DNA of 64,000 nucleotides from Phytophthora sp. 'mugwort' (GCA_033558025.1 JAUCEF010000003.1:2692001-2756000); one strand, 5' to 3'. Positions 9,188-22,329 are shown, counted from the first letter of the stretch. The notes: generated by a model from the sequence alone, not told the origin. Translations and numbers: made by a program.

Positions 9188-12100
9188 GACATATTCAGCT
9201 TGGTAATAATTTTAATAGAGACATCCTCTGTAAGATTTGACTCAAGTATATTATCACCACTATTTTTGTGAGAATTTTATATACGACTTTATATAGACTG
9301 TAAGGTTAACCAAATGTGTAAGAACTGCATAGATAAAGACCATGAACAGGAGGTATGCCACATTAAAAACGAGTTGCTAAATCTTGATGCTGTATCCAAA
9401 TTCCGCTCAACTGTTGTAAATCGTAAATATATAAGCGAAAATTGAATGCAATATTTGGCGCTCCATTTCATTGCATTAATGAAATATATTTTAGTCTTTT
9501 AAAAGAGAGAAACACCATCTGTCACGCGTATCTCCCGTACCGACATGATTCAGTTATGTCGAGCTACTGGTAATTTCGACTACTTGTTTTTTATGATACG
9601 CATGATATAGCCACAATGTTCCCTAATTTCAAATCCCTCGCTCAGAAAGAGCAAAAGCGGCAGGAGCTTCTTGAGCGAGTTCAGTGACGCGATAGACAAG
9701 CCGACACAAAGCGCGAAATGTATGAAGATGCATCGTGGGTCAGCAATGCCGATAAAACTATTAACTTGGATAAGGCACTATTATATACACCAACCCAGAG
9801 AGATTCGTCTGAGGCTTAAAGAAGACTCTGAGTGATAAATTCTCCCAGACAAACCCTGAGGTCTCATCAACTCCTGACGTAAATGTTAGTCCAGTTAAGG
9901 TTGATGCCGAAGTTTATAATTGTGCTAGAACAAAAACCACATCTATGAATACAAATCGAGTCAAAATGACTAATCGAAATGTACAGGCTCAACCTAAAAC
10001 ATATGATGTTGGTGTTGATAATACATTACAAATGGAGCATGCTACAACTAACAACGATTTTTCAGTCGACTCTACAAAGTTAACTTTTTCAACTCAACTA
10101 ATAGAGATTCAAACGCCCACTGTTAATACGAAAGAGCAAATTCGATCCAGAAATTGGATTAAAATCAGCATCCAAACTAGGCTTCGATGGATGTGCACAT
10201 TGAACAACCGAAAACACGGACTAGAAAGCGACCTCCGCGTCAACTTCGACTGTTGCTCTAAGGACTGCTGGACACGCTGAGCAGTCGAGGTGCTGACGCT
10301 GCAAAGCGCCGATCTATCTTGACGTGCACGCTCGCAGGCAACCAAGCCATGCTTAAACGACTTTTATATCGTACGAATAGACTGGAGAACGCACAGTACG
10401 CTCTTCGACTTGTCGCTACCCTTTTTAGGATACTAGTGCTCTCAGGAATATTTATTCTACCAGCAATTGGAGGTGAACGAAGGCAAAATGGGGGTGGGGT
10501 GAAGAACTTGTTCAAGTGATCTGCTCGAATAAAGTGCAGTCCATAGTCATAAATCAACACATCCAGAATGAGAATGAGCATTTCCTTCGTCCAGATGTCG
10601 TATTTCTCTTGACGTCCAGGCTCGGGTACTTTGCTGGATTTTCACACGACACGTGCTATTGAACAGTGTCGTTTCCACATAGGTATTGTAGGTTCTACCC
10701 AAAATTTCCATCGGCGATTCGTTCAATGAACCGCCGACAAATCGCCGTTCCTCTTGAAATCTAATCAAATATCAACTGTCGAAATCAATATGACGTGCAC
10801 CACACTGCGGAAACTCGACGGAGGCAAGGTCGAGAAAGCGGTATTGCTCTCAGCTTAGACGTATATCAACACCTTCAAGCACCTAGAGCGCTTCCACTAT
10901 GGAACAACCGACCGTTCTTTACGAGCCAATTCGCCATCGGTACAGATTGTTGTTGAGAGCGCTTCAGAGCGGTGCGTGTCGCCATACCCACTGCGAAAAC
11001 GCACACTACCGCCCCGAGCTCCATCTCCTGAAGCGGCTCGCTTACACCAAAGATCACGGACCTCGTCAGGATCGGCACCACCTGCGCGGCAGCGGCATCT
11101 CCAGTGCCTCCAACTCACGGAACACCTTGCGCTGCCTCACAGTCAAGATCTGCGTCCCCCTTGACACCGCCAGGACGCCAGCAAGATCCAACCCCAGTAT
11201 CTGCACAGCCTCAAGGGCTTCAGCTTGTGGTTTAATGGTCCAACCAATCGTTAAGGTTGCCGTCACACGATGTAAAGCGCCAGGAGAAACGCTGGAAGAC
11301 TTTGTTGCTACTGGTCCTTCGTTCAGCGTGAATGGACAAACTGTGACAGCAGTTTAGTAGTAGGGTTAAAGGTCTGACAGTCAAGCAGGATGGTAGATGG
11401 AAACTGAACAAACGCCCCCCACGCTCCTCGACAGCATGGAGTAAAGTGATGCAGTTCAAGATGGATCGCCACCTTGTCAGCAGCACCGAGTCGGATTTTG
11501 CCTGGAATCGATGGGCTCCTGCTAGACGTGGGGAAACCGTCAAATGACTCATTTACGAGTACGATATGGTGGTTGCCAAGATTAAATACTTTGAAGACTT
11601 CCGAGCAGAATGCATTCACCACAGCCTCTTCTTCCCGCGTTACCTCTTCCTTTCAACCTCGTTCCGAGCTTGGTGGACAGTCGGGATCAACCGACCTTGT
11701 CGTTGAGGCTTCGTCGAGGACTGCGGGCGTAGCAAGGCCGTCAAAGCTCTCAGCAGCTGTGCCTGTGTTGCCTGTGAACCGGTCCACGTGTTGCAACCTA
11801 GGATCGAGATAGACTGGTGCAGCACATAGAAATACATACATACACGATAAGAACACACAGAATCCCATCGAAGTGAAGGCACCGCAAGCACTTACCTCGT
11901 GCGGGAGCGGAATGCGAAATGGAATCTAGAGAGGCAACCACTGAGAGTTGAATGATTTAGAACGGTCTGGCGATTGCCGGCCGTTAATACCAACTTCGAA
12001 ATTGTACCTGGATAAACTATCCAGTATGTATTTCCAACGCAATGCCAAGTGAGCACATTCATGAAAACCCTTTGCCGCCACCACGAACACAATACGCTGA

Positions 12101-12575
12101 TATTCGTGCGAAATGTCTGCTTGATTAATCGTTTTCATGCGATGCAGGTCATTCACAAAATGGCTTTGTACCCGCGCTTTGATCCATCCAGCCATGCAGA
12201 GATTACGTTTTGGGTCGCTGAAATTCCACTTAGACTGGCTATTGTCGTTCGATTTGCGTATAGCCCCAATCGAAAATATCGATCATGCGTCAACACGACA
12301 TTGACAATCTCGATCGCTTTTTTTAGAAGAGCTGGTTTGGATTGTCAGTGTCAGTACAATTGGTGCCTTAACAACAACAACAGGAGCATTGTCTTCCTTT
12401 GTCTCTATCAACAAATTCAGTCGACGATTTCCACGCCTGCTTCGCATTGGCACAAAATAGCCTCAACTGAGGTTGAATCACCCCGTCGGGTCGTACATCA
12501 AATATCAGGGAGAAGCTACTCATAATTTTATGCCTTCGGTCAAGATCGTGATTGGACTTCTTGTCGGGGCGGGCA
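9188..12575. other. eroded sequence without a supportable gene
   Basis: Short open frames occur, the longest plausible being a 111-codon frame at 9945-10,280 rich in Thr/Asn. Protein-like fragments also appear in shifting frames near 10,700-10,960 and 11,430-11,790. None matches a family I know. No Polinton packaging ATPase (Walker A GxxxxGKT), cysteine protease or capsid signature was recognised where such genes might be expected. The minus-strand frame at 11,926-12,195 is also unassigned. Confidence 0.4.
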
Positions 12576-12962
12576 GTGCGGCGGAGGAAGCAGGTAGGCT
12601 TGGACTTGTGGGAGCGACGCACGTTTTGGAATGATTATATATATATATATTTTGCTAGCTACGACATGCATGCGCTCATGGAAGCACCTCGTGCTCTCCA
12701 TCGCTCCCTTGCTGGGTAAGTTTCTTTTTCTTTTCTGTATACTTAACCTAAATGTAAGCAACGTTTTTTTTTTCCTAAATTTGTTCTGCGCAGGTACGCA
12801 TCAGGTACGTACCTTCGGCGGCTGCCTGCCATGCGCGTCCTGGCCGTCCAAGGCAGCTCGCGCATGGTGGCTTGCTACATAGGCCGCTGGCGTGCTCGGT
12901 CAGCACGCCCGTGAGGGTGATGGCCTAGGCGTGCTGACCGGCATGCCGTGCTTGGCCTGACA
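12576..12962 (-). repeat. 3' LTR of element C
   Basis: On the minus strand it begins tgtcaggcc and ends ctgca or ccgca, consistent with TG...CA ends. Differences from the right-hand LTR cluster at a TA-repeat (near 12,632) and a T-run (near 12,763), plus scattered substitutions. A ~15-bp inverted motif (gcgtgctcggtcagcacgcc) lies near the U3 start. Confidence 0.85.
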
Positions 12963-14764
12963 TCTCCCCTCGGTTGAGTTCACGTTGGCGACGGCGATAT
13001 TCCTCAAGGAGTTGTTGCCAATGCGAAACATGTTTGATGTCGTTCTCGTTCTCCCATGTCGCTTCATGTTCAGGCATTCATGCAGACCATGCCATTGGAC
13101 CAACCATTGACGCTTACGACGTCTCACGCGGCTCCTTAGCAATTTCTCCCCGTTGTACAGTTGTTCTTCAGTTTCTTCGCGAGGATAAGCGGAACAGCCT
13201 TCGGTATCGGACGGTTTGGGAAGCCGACACGTAGGTCTTGTAATGCGATAGGAGTTCGACATTAAACGTAGGATTAATCCTCCTCATTGCGTTGGGTAGA
13301 ATCAGCTTTACCACATTGTTGTTTACCATGCGTTCGATCACGAAAGGTTCGACTTTCTTTGCCTTTAGCTTTGCTTTCTTGAGTTCCGTATCATAATTAA
13401 CGGTCATTAAAAGATAAGTTCTTCGTGTCGAGCAATACTAAGTCTCCATCTTTGAAAATGACTTCTCGGCGTTTGCGATCGTAGAACTCCTTCTGTTTGA
13501 CTTGAGCTTGTTCGAGATTCTGGCGAGCTTCTTCTACGATCTCTTGACTTTCTTTTGCAAAGTTTCTTGCGAACTCTGCAATCGTTACATCTTGCTCCGA
13601 CTGAGGTAAGCCTTTCATTTCTTCAGCGACTGGGTTTGACACCTTATGCCCTGTGTCAACCTCAAATGGAGTAAGTTTTGTCGATGCGTTGACGAGGGTT
13701 GAGTGGGCATACTCTACAGTTCCAAGATACTTCACCCAATCATAGCCATGATATGATACCATGCATCTCAGAGCATCCTCAAGTACTAAATTTTGACGTT
13801 CTCTCTGGCCATCAGCTTGATCTTGTGAGCTGTGGTCATACTTAACTTGACACCCATCAGCTCATAAGTGACTTCCAGAAATCTGAAATGAATCTCGATT
13901 CACGGTCGCTGATAATTACTCTCAGCACACCATCGTGTCTGATAACAGCATCAAAGAGAAAACTTTGGCTGTGTCCTGGGCATCTGCCGTAGTGTAGGTA
14001 GGTGCATAATTTGCGCGTTTCGACAGTTTGTCGATTGTAATTAAGATAGCATCAAATCCTTCCGACACTGGCAATTCAGTGATGAAGTCCACCGAAACAA
14101 CTTCCCAGCATTCCGTAAGAATTGATATTGACATCCGAAGACCTTTCTTCTTCTGACTGCTGGACTTCCATCTCGCGCAGGTCTCACAGGTACGGACATA
14201 CTCTCGAACATCACGATCCATAGCCGGCCACCAATACCGTTGCGACAGCTTTAGGTAGGTACGACGGCTACCCGGATGCGCTGACGTGCTGCCATCATCG
14301 AACTCTATGATGACATTCGTACGTAGACGTTTGCGCTTCGGAACACACAGACGGTAGACAGTATCTGTCTTTGTATTCTTAGCGAAGCGAAAACCGTTGT
14401 GTTTCACAAACTTTTCAATGTGGGTATCCTGCGTCCATTGTTGATTGAAGCCTTGGTCCGACATGTACCCGAATTGAAACTCTTTCTTCTGTTCAGCGGA
14501 CAAATGCAGACTCACATAATGGAAATCGACGCTGTTGACTTGCTCTTGCGGTACACCAATCGGACGACTCTCCCCCCGTATGTCGACATCGTCGAGAATG
14601 AGATGGAAGGCTTCGACCGACATATGACGTAACACCGATGATTGAATCATCTGCTCCTGCATATACACTACGTGTTGGTTATAGAAGTCATCACAATCAT
14701 GAACAGCGTAAGTAGCACCGGGTAATGGAGCTGGTTTAGCTTTTAGCTCGTCCGAAACTGCCAT
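12963..14764 (-). pseudogene. integrase and chromodomain of element C
   Basis: The 280-codon frame at 13,922-14,764 covers the zinc-binding part and the first catalytic Asp. It has HPGSRRTY...YWWPAMDRDV...CETCARW and then VSVDFITELP. The first zinc-ligand His of the HHCC set appears replaced by Asp (EFDDGSTSAHPG). The second Asp and Glu region is eroded at about 13,760-13,920. The frames at 13,397-13,762 and 13,168-13,407 give the integrase C-terminus (GDLVLLDTKN, PTFNVELLSHYK). A chromodomain follows across a frameshift (LLRSRVRRRKRQWLVQWHG, then ATWENENDI) and ends against the 3' LTR. Confidence 0.85.
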
Positions 14765-16300
14765 CGGAGGTCACGATAACGCGTTGGCAACCACATTAGC
14801 TTTACCACGCACGTGATGTAACGTTAACGTAAAGTTGGAGAAGTGCGTTAAGAAGCGAGCCATTTTTGGCGATACGCGAGGATGATGCAACATTCATGAA
14901 CACGCCGAACAATCCGTGTATACATCAAACGGACGTCCATGTAGGCAATGTCTCCACTTTTCCATAGCTGTCTTAAGAGCTAACAGCTCCTTCTCGTGCG
15001 TTGGCCATCCACGTTCATGCTCATTTTTTTTTAATTTTTTCGAAAAGAATGCGATCGGATGTTCAGCACATCATAGTTATGGGACAGAACTCCACCCATG
15101 CAATACCCAGATGCATCGGTAGTCACGATGAACGGTCGCGTAAATCCGGCAACTTCAACGTTGGCGCTTGTTGAAGTGCGAGTTTGAGCGCGAAGAAAGC
15201 ATTTTCGTGCTCATCTTCCCAGGCCCACGGTGTCTGTGCTTAATTTAGTGTTCTTAGAGGACGTGCAATCTTCGCGAAATCACAGATGAACCTGCGATAG
15301 TATCCTGCTAGCCCAAGAAAGCTCAATAGCGCTTTCCTTGATGTAGGAGCGGGATATTTAGCGATTGCCTTCGTCTTGCGAGGATCTACCTTTAATCCAT
15401 CTTTCGACACTACGTGGCCCAGAAATGCTACTTCCGGTTGCCCAAATGAACACTTGGACAGGCGAGCATAAGCTTTTCTCGACGCAGTACTTTACAAATC
15501 TTGCGTAGATGTTTTACAGGCTCCGTCATATTGCTGGAAAAAAAATGTAGATATCATCCAGATAAACGACGACAAAGTCAAATTTCTTGAAAAGGGTACG
15601 CATGAGCCGTGACCATATTCCTGGCATTCCAGCCATACCCATAGGTGCAACACACCATTGATAGGTTTCCTTGTGCGTTCGATACCCAGTATATGGTCGG
15701 CTCGACTTTATCACCAACATTTGGTGATATCCTTGTGCAAGATCAATCAGGGTAAATACTTCACACCCAACCTTTCGATCAAAGAGTTCCTCAATTACAG
15801 GAATAGGATTTTTTGGCTATGATACTTAAGTGATTAATGTATCGACAGTCAATTACCCAGCCTAATGGAATACTCGAGTTTCCGCTACGAAGCCACTAAG
15901 CTCTGCGAGGAAACATCCCTGTCACTAGATCTTTCTTCGGAATGGCGAAGCTGTTCGACACCCAGGATGAGTTTGACAATTCGACCCACCCTTTACTCAA
16001 GTTCTCCTCCACAAATTCTTCGAGTGCATTTTGCTCCATTTTTGACAGGCGAAACGGAGGTCTGGAGCTTGGTTTAGCGCCTTCTTTCAGTTCTATCTCG
16101 AAGTTAATGTCTCGCGACGGTGGGAGGTTATTAAGAAACTTATTCGGAACACATCCACAAATTCATCAAGAACCACCTTGCGGATAGGTTCAGGAATATA
16201 TTTCAACTCCTCTCTCTCAATGATCTTAAGACGAAAGACTTGCATATCGTCTCCTTGTCTCTTGTAATGGGTGAATGTGGGTCCATCGACTTCCACGAAG
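14765..16300 (-). pseudogene. reverse transcriptase and RNase H of element C
   Basis: The catalytic YLDD of RT is encoded at 15,553-15,564 within a frame reading SRPYTGYRTHKETYQW...PGIWSRLM...FVVVYLDDIY. An upstream RT part is at 16,093-16,296. The RNase H start motif TTDASGYCMGG is near 15,105, with the catalytic Asp intact. Multiple stops and frameshifts separate these blocks. Only one RNase H is present, unlike elements A and B further right. Confidence 0.85.
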
Positions 16301-16890
16301 TGAATATTCTCAGGAATTTCGACATCTCCTGTCTGCTAATTCACTATCTGATTTTGTACTGGACGAACCAGGGCTTACCAAAGATCACCTCGTGTGATTC
16401 TGGTAATTGCCATTCTACAAGCTCCATGGACGGAAACACGTAGCCGTCCATCTTAGCCGTAGCTTGAACATGCTGGACTGCCTATCTAGCAGACACTGCT
16501 CCATCGAACCTTGTTGCTTGTAACTTCCGCGAAGTCAGCACAGTAGTTGCGATACTGGGCTTGATCGTGTTCATACTGACACCAGCATCCAGTAGAAATC
16601 GGACATCCTTTCCGTTGATTCTTCCCTTCCGGATGAACAGATTCGCGCTTGTACTAAGCTGCGTTGCATTAACTTTCGGTTACCTGACGTACTTGTTGGT
16701 TGCGATCCATGCAATAACAACTGCTCCTCGGAATGTGATTCGCACATATCAGGTACTTCCACTGGTAGCGATTCGCCATACCAGTTTCTTCCGTCATGAC
16801 AAGTATAGTTTCCTCAGCTTCAGTACTTACGGACTGTACGGTCTTTCCTTGCGTCACCAATTGCTCTTGGATGTTCGCTACACTCATCGT
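16301..16890 (-). pseudogene. protease region of element C
   Basis: A retropepsin-like stretch reads RFLLDAGVSMNTI, with the active-site triplet encoded at 16,581-16,589. The usual D(S/T)G is DAG here. A following block with VIFGKPW fits the C-terminal part of the protease. The frame is broken on both sides. Confidence 0.65.
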
Positions 16891-17828
16891 CAAGTGCTCC
16901 ATGACAACTGTTTCCGTGGCTCATCAGGGTTATCATCATTTTGATTTGCCATGTTCATCCTTGCCTGCCCACGACCACGTCGTTGATACGAGTGATTATA
17001 CCTCGGTGGGTGTCTTCTGGCTTTCTGCTTCGATCGAATAGGACATTGGTTTGCCCTATGAGCAGCGCTTCCACACCTGAAACACAGGTTACGGCGTATG
17101 CACTCATCTCGCGATGGCACATGCACGCTATCAATTTCCATTGGCTCCGCTGCATCACCATCGTTCGTGTGTTTTCGTTCGTACGCTCGGTAATCACGAC
17201 ACTCTTGGTTTCCATCCGAACGTCCATGGTGAGGATGATATCGATCATAGTCTAACGCTGTTGTTACAGCTTTCGCAAGCGTCTCGCAACGTCGATATTG
17301 AACCTCTTCACGTACACTGGACGATAGTCCACCTAAAAAGTAACTGACTTTGTCCAGTTCCTTCATCTTTGTGACTTGCGTCACTAAGTCGCGAAACTTG
17401 CAGACATAGTCAGGCAAGTCTTTTGCAACTGCGCTCTTTCAAGTCGTTCATCTGCTCTCGCAGACGCTCCTGCAGGCCCTTGGGTACGAACTCGGCTTCC
17501 AACTTCAAAAAGAAGTCGTCGACACTCGCAAAAGTGTCCATTTCAGCCATGTACCAGTGTGCAGCACCATGCTTCAGCGTTCCGGCAACCACGCCAACAT
17601 CTTCAGAGCTGCCTCCTTGTATGCGATACGCTTAGCTTGAAAGTACTGGTCAATCTGCTGTTTGTATAAAGCAAATGACTCGTTCATGGTACCGCTGTAC
17701 GTAGGCAATGTTACACCTTCCAGTTTGAGCTCAGAGACCTGTTTCATGTGCGTGAGAGTCTCAATGAGCTCCGTTTGCTTCTGGATCGAAGCGATCATAC
17801 TCTGCATAAGATGTGCAGGATCCGCCAT
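16890..17828 (-). pseudogene. gag of element C with CCHC zinc knuckle
   Basis: The frame starts MADPAHLMQSMIASIQKQ, with a short coiled coil, then TYSGTMNESFALYKQQ. After two frameshifts, at about 17,575 and 17,415, the capsid-like part follows (HGAAHWYMAEMD, VPKGLQERLREQM, DYVCKFRDLVTQV). A zinc knuckle CFRCGSAAHRANQC (CX2CX4HX4C) lies near 17,050-17,095, followed by a basic tail. All three pieces are consecutive and in the expected order for a Ty3/gypsy gag. Confidence 0.85.
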
Positions 17829-17848
17829 ACTTGAAACTTTCGGCTTGA

Positions 17849-18350
17849 TTACTTTTCGAAAACCTCGAAGATGAAGGGGAGATAAAAGGGGATCTTGTTA
17901 TAGGGAATAAATATGTTACTCCTAAGGTTCCGAACGACTATTTCTTGTCGATTCTGGTCTTCTTGAGGTTCTTCGCCCACCTCGATGTCTCGCAGCATAC
18001 GCTGGATTCCAGTCGAGACGAGGTGTTTGGCGCGATGAAGTTGAGTCTGTGCGTCGATTAGCACACTCACAATGCGACGTTTCTCTGCGCCACGTTCACA
18101 GCCGTGTGTTTTGACGAGATTGACCAAAGCCTGTAGTATACGATCAGACTTGGCTATCGACTTGTTATAGGTCCGTGCGCGCTTTCTTTGTAGCACCCGG
18201 ATCTTCGACAGACAAACGCAAGAACTCGCCTAGTAACGGAACCTCCTGGTCCTTCTGATGGACAACAGATGGTTTTGCTCAAGTCATAACCTAGCCCAAG
18301 CGGGCCAGAACAACGAGACTGTAGAGAGTGATGAGCAAAAGTTGCCAAGA
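17849..18350 (-). other. leader region of element C with a basic ORF
   Basis: A 115-codon frame (17,849-18,196, starting MLQRKRARTYNKSIAKSD) lies just before gag on the minus strand. It could be the N-terminal part of gag or an upstream ORF. The rest, up to the 5' LTR, shows no coding sequence I can support. No primer-binding site starting TGG was found directly next to the LTR. Confidence 0.35.
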
Positions 18351-18691
18351 TTCACCCGACTTACCGTCCAGCCAAGAATTACGCCTACTAAATAGGGATT
18401 TGGTTTACAAACGGAGCAGGTTCAAGATCACCAATTCCAATTATAGCCAATGCAAACAACCGTGGCAGAGTACCCTCAGGCACTACCAACAGCCTTTCGG
18501 TCGAATTTGCACCAATCAGCGTACGCTGGCCAAAAACTGAAATTACTGTTATGATCACACGCAGTGTGCAGCTGGGTGTCCAATCAAGGAACAACCACTT
18601 ACGGCCACAGCACTTTCGGGATGACCGCGACGGTAGCGATAGCCGCTATTCCCCCCTGCTACTAGATGCCGGGGCGGCTATGCACTTGCAG

Positions 18692-19081
18692 TGCAGCGGA
18701 GGAAGCAGGTAGGCTTGGACTTGTGGGAACGACTCACGTTTTGGAATGGTTATATTTGTTTGTTTTACTTTTGCTAGCTACGACATGCATGCGCTCATGG
18801 AAGCACCTCGTGCTCTCCATCGCTCCCTTGCTGGGTAAGTTTCTTTTTCTTTTCTGTATACTTAACCTAAATGTAAGCAACGTTTCCTTTTTCCTAAATT
18901 TGTTCTGCGCAGGTACGCATCAGGTATGTACCTTCGGCGGCTGCCTGCCATGAGCGTCCTGACCGTCCAAGGCAGCTCGCGCATGGTGGCTTGCTACATA
19001 GGCCGCTGGCGTGCTCGGTCAGCACGCCCGTGAGGGTGATGGCCTAGGCGTGCTGACCGGCACAGCGTGCTCGGCCTGACA
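18692..19081 (-). repeat. 5' LTR of element C
   Basis: Direct repeat of 12,576-12,962. On the minus strand it begins tgtcaggccgagc at 19,081 and ends near 18,692, next to the leader of the gag frame. It contains the likely promoter of element C. Confidence 0.85.
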
Positions 19082-21046
19082 CTTTTGATTATTCAATGCA
19101 GAAAAAAAGTGGCCTGAATGAATTGCAGGAAGCAAATCGTTTGCTGTGATGACATACCCCACAACATCGCCCTCGATCAGATTTTTTCTTATCAAGAATG
19201 GTTTGTGTCCTGTCAAGGGGAAAGGCTTTATTGAAAAGCTATAATGCTAAATTGTAGTAATCAATTCTAATCATTAGATTGTTGATGATGGCGTCGCTCA
19301 TATTTGAAAATCTTTCATTAGGAAACACTGCGTGTACAGGAGATTCGTCGAGTATAACGCTGAAGCCTGAACTGCATCATAGACACGAATGTATTGACTC
19401 GAGCTTCTTGAGCCTTACACAGCAAGTATGACCAAAGGAGGTTCTAACTTCCGTGCGGTTTTGATCTAACGTCTAATAATCTTTTCAACATACTGCGTCA
19501 CGAGGGTCTTAATTATCTTTTCCCTCCGCATTTTGGTAGGGTTAGACAGTAAAACCGTGGAGGATTTCGTTCTAGACGATAAGGAGACGGATGTGCGTAT
19601 AGCTTCGAAACGCTCGGCGCTGCGTCACATGCATGTATACATGCTCCAAGTGTTGGCTCTTGATGGGGTGAAATTTGCCCACTGTCGACTGGGCGTCGAT
19701 AATACGACGAGATTCTTGGACAACAAGCACACCATCCATTGTAGGAAAAGTCTCCGAAAGCGAAATGTCCAGCACCAATTCATTCTGGATTTCAGATGAC
19801 ACCTGAATGACCTCGGACGCTGAATTTAATGGACCATGCCTTCCGTCGTTCCTTCTCTCGAGTGATTTCATACAAAACAAGCTGATGGTAATCTCTTGCA
19901 GCAGTAACTTCTTGATTTATCTGCCTCGCCATACTACAAATTCGGGGCTGGAGTCCACAACATCGAGCGAATTTCATCGGCGGGTCCAGCTTGATAACGC
20001 TCGTTCATGATCACCTCGACTGCTAAAGATAAGCACGCGAAGTCAGCATGACTGACCGCGTTCTCATTGCGATACAAACAGAAACCAATGTGCTTCATGC
20101 AATCATCAATATTTTCTGCTCGAAGAGCCGAACCTGGTCCATGAACTCTTCGATATTGTGGGGAATATCTTCCTTCACTCGTTGTACCTACCAAGTCATC
20201 AAAAGTAATCTTCGTTGACCCCAACGAGATTCAAATTAAGAATCGCATGCTTAAAGCTACCAGACCTCAATGCTCCACCGGTATCATTTACATAAAACCA
20301 TGGTAGGTTCTCCCAAAACGCGATGTATACGTAGCCATTCGTGCTGTTCCAAGTGAAGTAGGACAGTGAATCACCAAGCGGGCGGTAGGCGATATCTTTC
20401 CTTCTTCGTCATGAACGGTAGTAGCAAAAACACTCCAAACACTGACTCCCTAATTCCAAGACTACCAACCACAAGATTTCTACCCAGAGCGATCGATCTG
20501 ACGCCAATCGTTTCGTGATGATATCATGGAGGTTCGAACACTCCTGTGAGATGTATGAACCGTTGGAGAATGCTATACCACAGAGTCGGAGTATTCAATA
20601 CTGCTCCAACCTTGGGTTCCTTGACGCCCTCAAGTTGTTGTGCAAGTGACCAATTCAGTCGAATGACGAGGATCGACGTCTTCATTTCTCTGCCATTTTG
20701 CACGAGTCGGAGTGGGCGACGCTTCCTCTGACCACTGCCACTGAGTGCTTCGTTGTGTATTCCGAGCTGCGCCAGCCACCGGGGAACCAGTTGTTGCAGA
20801 AGTGGCATCCACTGCTTACTCTCCTTCGTTCATCCAAATGCCAAATGATAGATCTACGTGGTGGCATGAAACGCTAGTACATGCAGTAAGTATTTCACTG
20901 GACAAAGTACGACACACGGCTGCCTCATCAACCGAAACGATGTAATATTTGCATATAAATACCGGTAGGATGGTTTTCTCAGTACCGGTATCTGTGGGAC
21001 CGTGGTTTAGTTCTGGTATCGGTATCGGTATTGGGGTGACCAAATG
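19082..21046 (-). pseudogene. eroded coding relics of unknown family
   Basis: Minus-strand fragments look protein-like but shift frame often. They are HKPFLIRKNLIEGDVVGY near 19,200, DISLSETFPTMDGVLVVQE near 19,760, FDDLVGTTSEGRYSPQYRRV near 20,200, and RKRRPLRLVQNGREMKTS near 20,720. They could be one decayed multi-exon gene or several relics. I recognise no domain. Simple ggtatc repeats occur at about 21,015-21,032. Confidence 0.35.
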
Positions 21047-21213
21047 ACAGTACAGATACCGCTCACTAACTTGCACAGCTTCAACTTTTCTGTTACTGCG
21101 GGGTATTTATTATGCACAGTAACTTTATATAGTGCAGAAGAAAATAAAATTAACGAATTAACAGGAATATCATATGCTCGTGTGTGCAAGTTAATGGGCG
21201 GTATCTGTACTGT
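21047..21213. mobile_element. small inverted-repeat element (MITE-like)
   Basis: A ~31-base terminal inverted repeat starts acagtacagatacc at 21,047. Its complement ends at 21,213, with two mismatches in the outer 30 bases. The interior is AT-rich and noncoding. A target-site duplication is not evident. The next stretch, to 21,774, holds no gene I can support. Confidence 0.65.
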
Positions 21214-21774
21214 ACTTTGCATAAGCTGCCGGATGTGGTGAACATTTTGTGAGCGATTGGAAATTGCTTCGCGAGTAAGGTAACACCTACGTGCTGGGAC
21301 TAAGCTTATGATGTATTCATGCAGCTGGTAGTGTACTGCAAAACTCACGACAAAAAGCGTTTGTGATCGGGTGGACACGTTGGTCACCATTCGTACATTT
21401 CACTTCATTGTACATCCACAAATAATGAATTTTCTCTAACATAAAATAGGCTATGGTTGCTTACTCAAATAATATTCATATAGCAAAATCGAATCGAGGC
21501 AAAAAGGGACTAATGTTATCCTGTACGACAAGGATACTCTATTCCCAACGGTCTGTACTGCCTGACTCTCTTAATTTAAAATTCCAGCATCTTGAACAGC
21601 CAAAATATTGTGCTCATGACGTTGAAGTTGTGTTGTTCAAACACGCATGCACTCACAAAAACGATTCACGATTTCCCAACTCGTCGGCAACAACCCGTAT
21701 GCCTTCGTATCAAAACTTTGCGCACAGAGGCATGTGGAACCTTGAGTGGGTACAACCTTAATCGGGCAATTGGT

Positions 21775-22329
21775 TTACTTACATCTGGGTCTCTTACATT
21801 TCTGACGCGTTTGACACCCGCAAAATTGATTACACAACTTCCCACGTCTTTGACAACCGCATCGTGTCGTACCACAACCAGTCTTGCAGTTGCATGTAGA
21901 ATCTTGAATGAGTGGTTGCATCGCATCATTCTTGATCGCGTTCCACAACTCGTGGTAGACATCTTTCAAGAAGGCGGTGCCAGCATTTTCCTCCCCATGG
22001 AAAAATTATCTGGGGCAACAAAGAACCCTTTGATTGCCAGATTTTTCGCTTCCGCAAGCGGTCTCCATAATTTGAAAAAATGGAGTCAACGACTTATGCG
22101 TCTTGGCAATCGTCACATTGATGCCAATAAGCATCGTGGCAGTAGCCAGAATCATATCGACGCCAGCATAATTGAAAATCAGAGGGTCCAAGAGAATCCA
22201 CCACCACTTAGTTCCCCTATCTTGGATCACCAGGTTGAGCTTCGATTTTTCGGTTCCAGGGGCGAAGCGAATTCTCTTAATGGTCCAATTCTTGGGTCGG
22301 GGATATTTCCGACTACACCTTGGAAACAT
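21775..22329 (-). pseudogene. CXC-domain protein C-terminus
   Basis: One minus-strand frame runs from 22,329 to 21,775 with a single in-frame TAA at 22,006-22,008. The C-terminal 40 residues are very Cys-rich (CNCKTGCGTTRCGC, then GKLCNQFCGC, then CKRPRCK). This is the spacing of the tesmin/TSO1-like CXC zinc-binding domain. The upstream part is basic (RKYPRPKNWTIKRIRF) and otherwise unassigned. CXC domains occur in chromatin proteins and in proteins tied to transposons. This copy ends on the CXC and lies just downstream of the NTPase relic on the same strand. The stop suggests a pseudogene. Confidence 0.6.

Larger units (their letters stand above)
12576..19081 (-). mobile_element. Ty3/gypsy LTR element C, minus strand
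   Basis: Two direct repeats of about 390 bp (12,576-12,962 and 18,692-19,081) flank gag and pol read on the minus strand, giving a ~6.5-kb element. The repeats differ at roughly 15 positions, so the insertion is fairly young. The order on the minus strand is leader ORF, gag with zinc knuckle, protease, RT, RNase H, integrase and chromodomain, which is the chromovirus order of Ty3/gypsy. Numerous frameshifts show that it cannot move by itself. No matching target-site duplication is seen outside the LTRs. Confidence 0.9.

Noticed and set aside
9188..12575. Polinton capsid, protease or packaging ATPase genes
   Set aside because: Looked for Walker A, capsid-like and cysteine-protease signatures in all frames and found nothing I could support.
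21007..21390. 127-codon minus-strand frame
   Set aside because: It runs through the inverted-repeat element and its flanks without protein-like composition.
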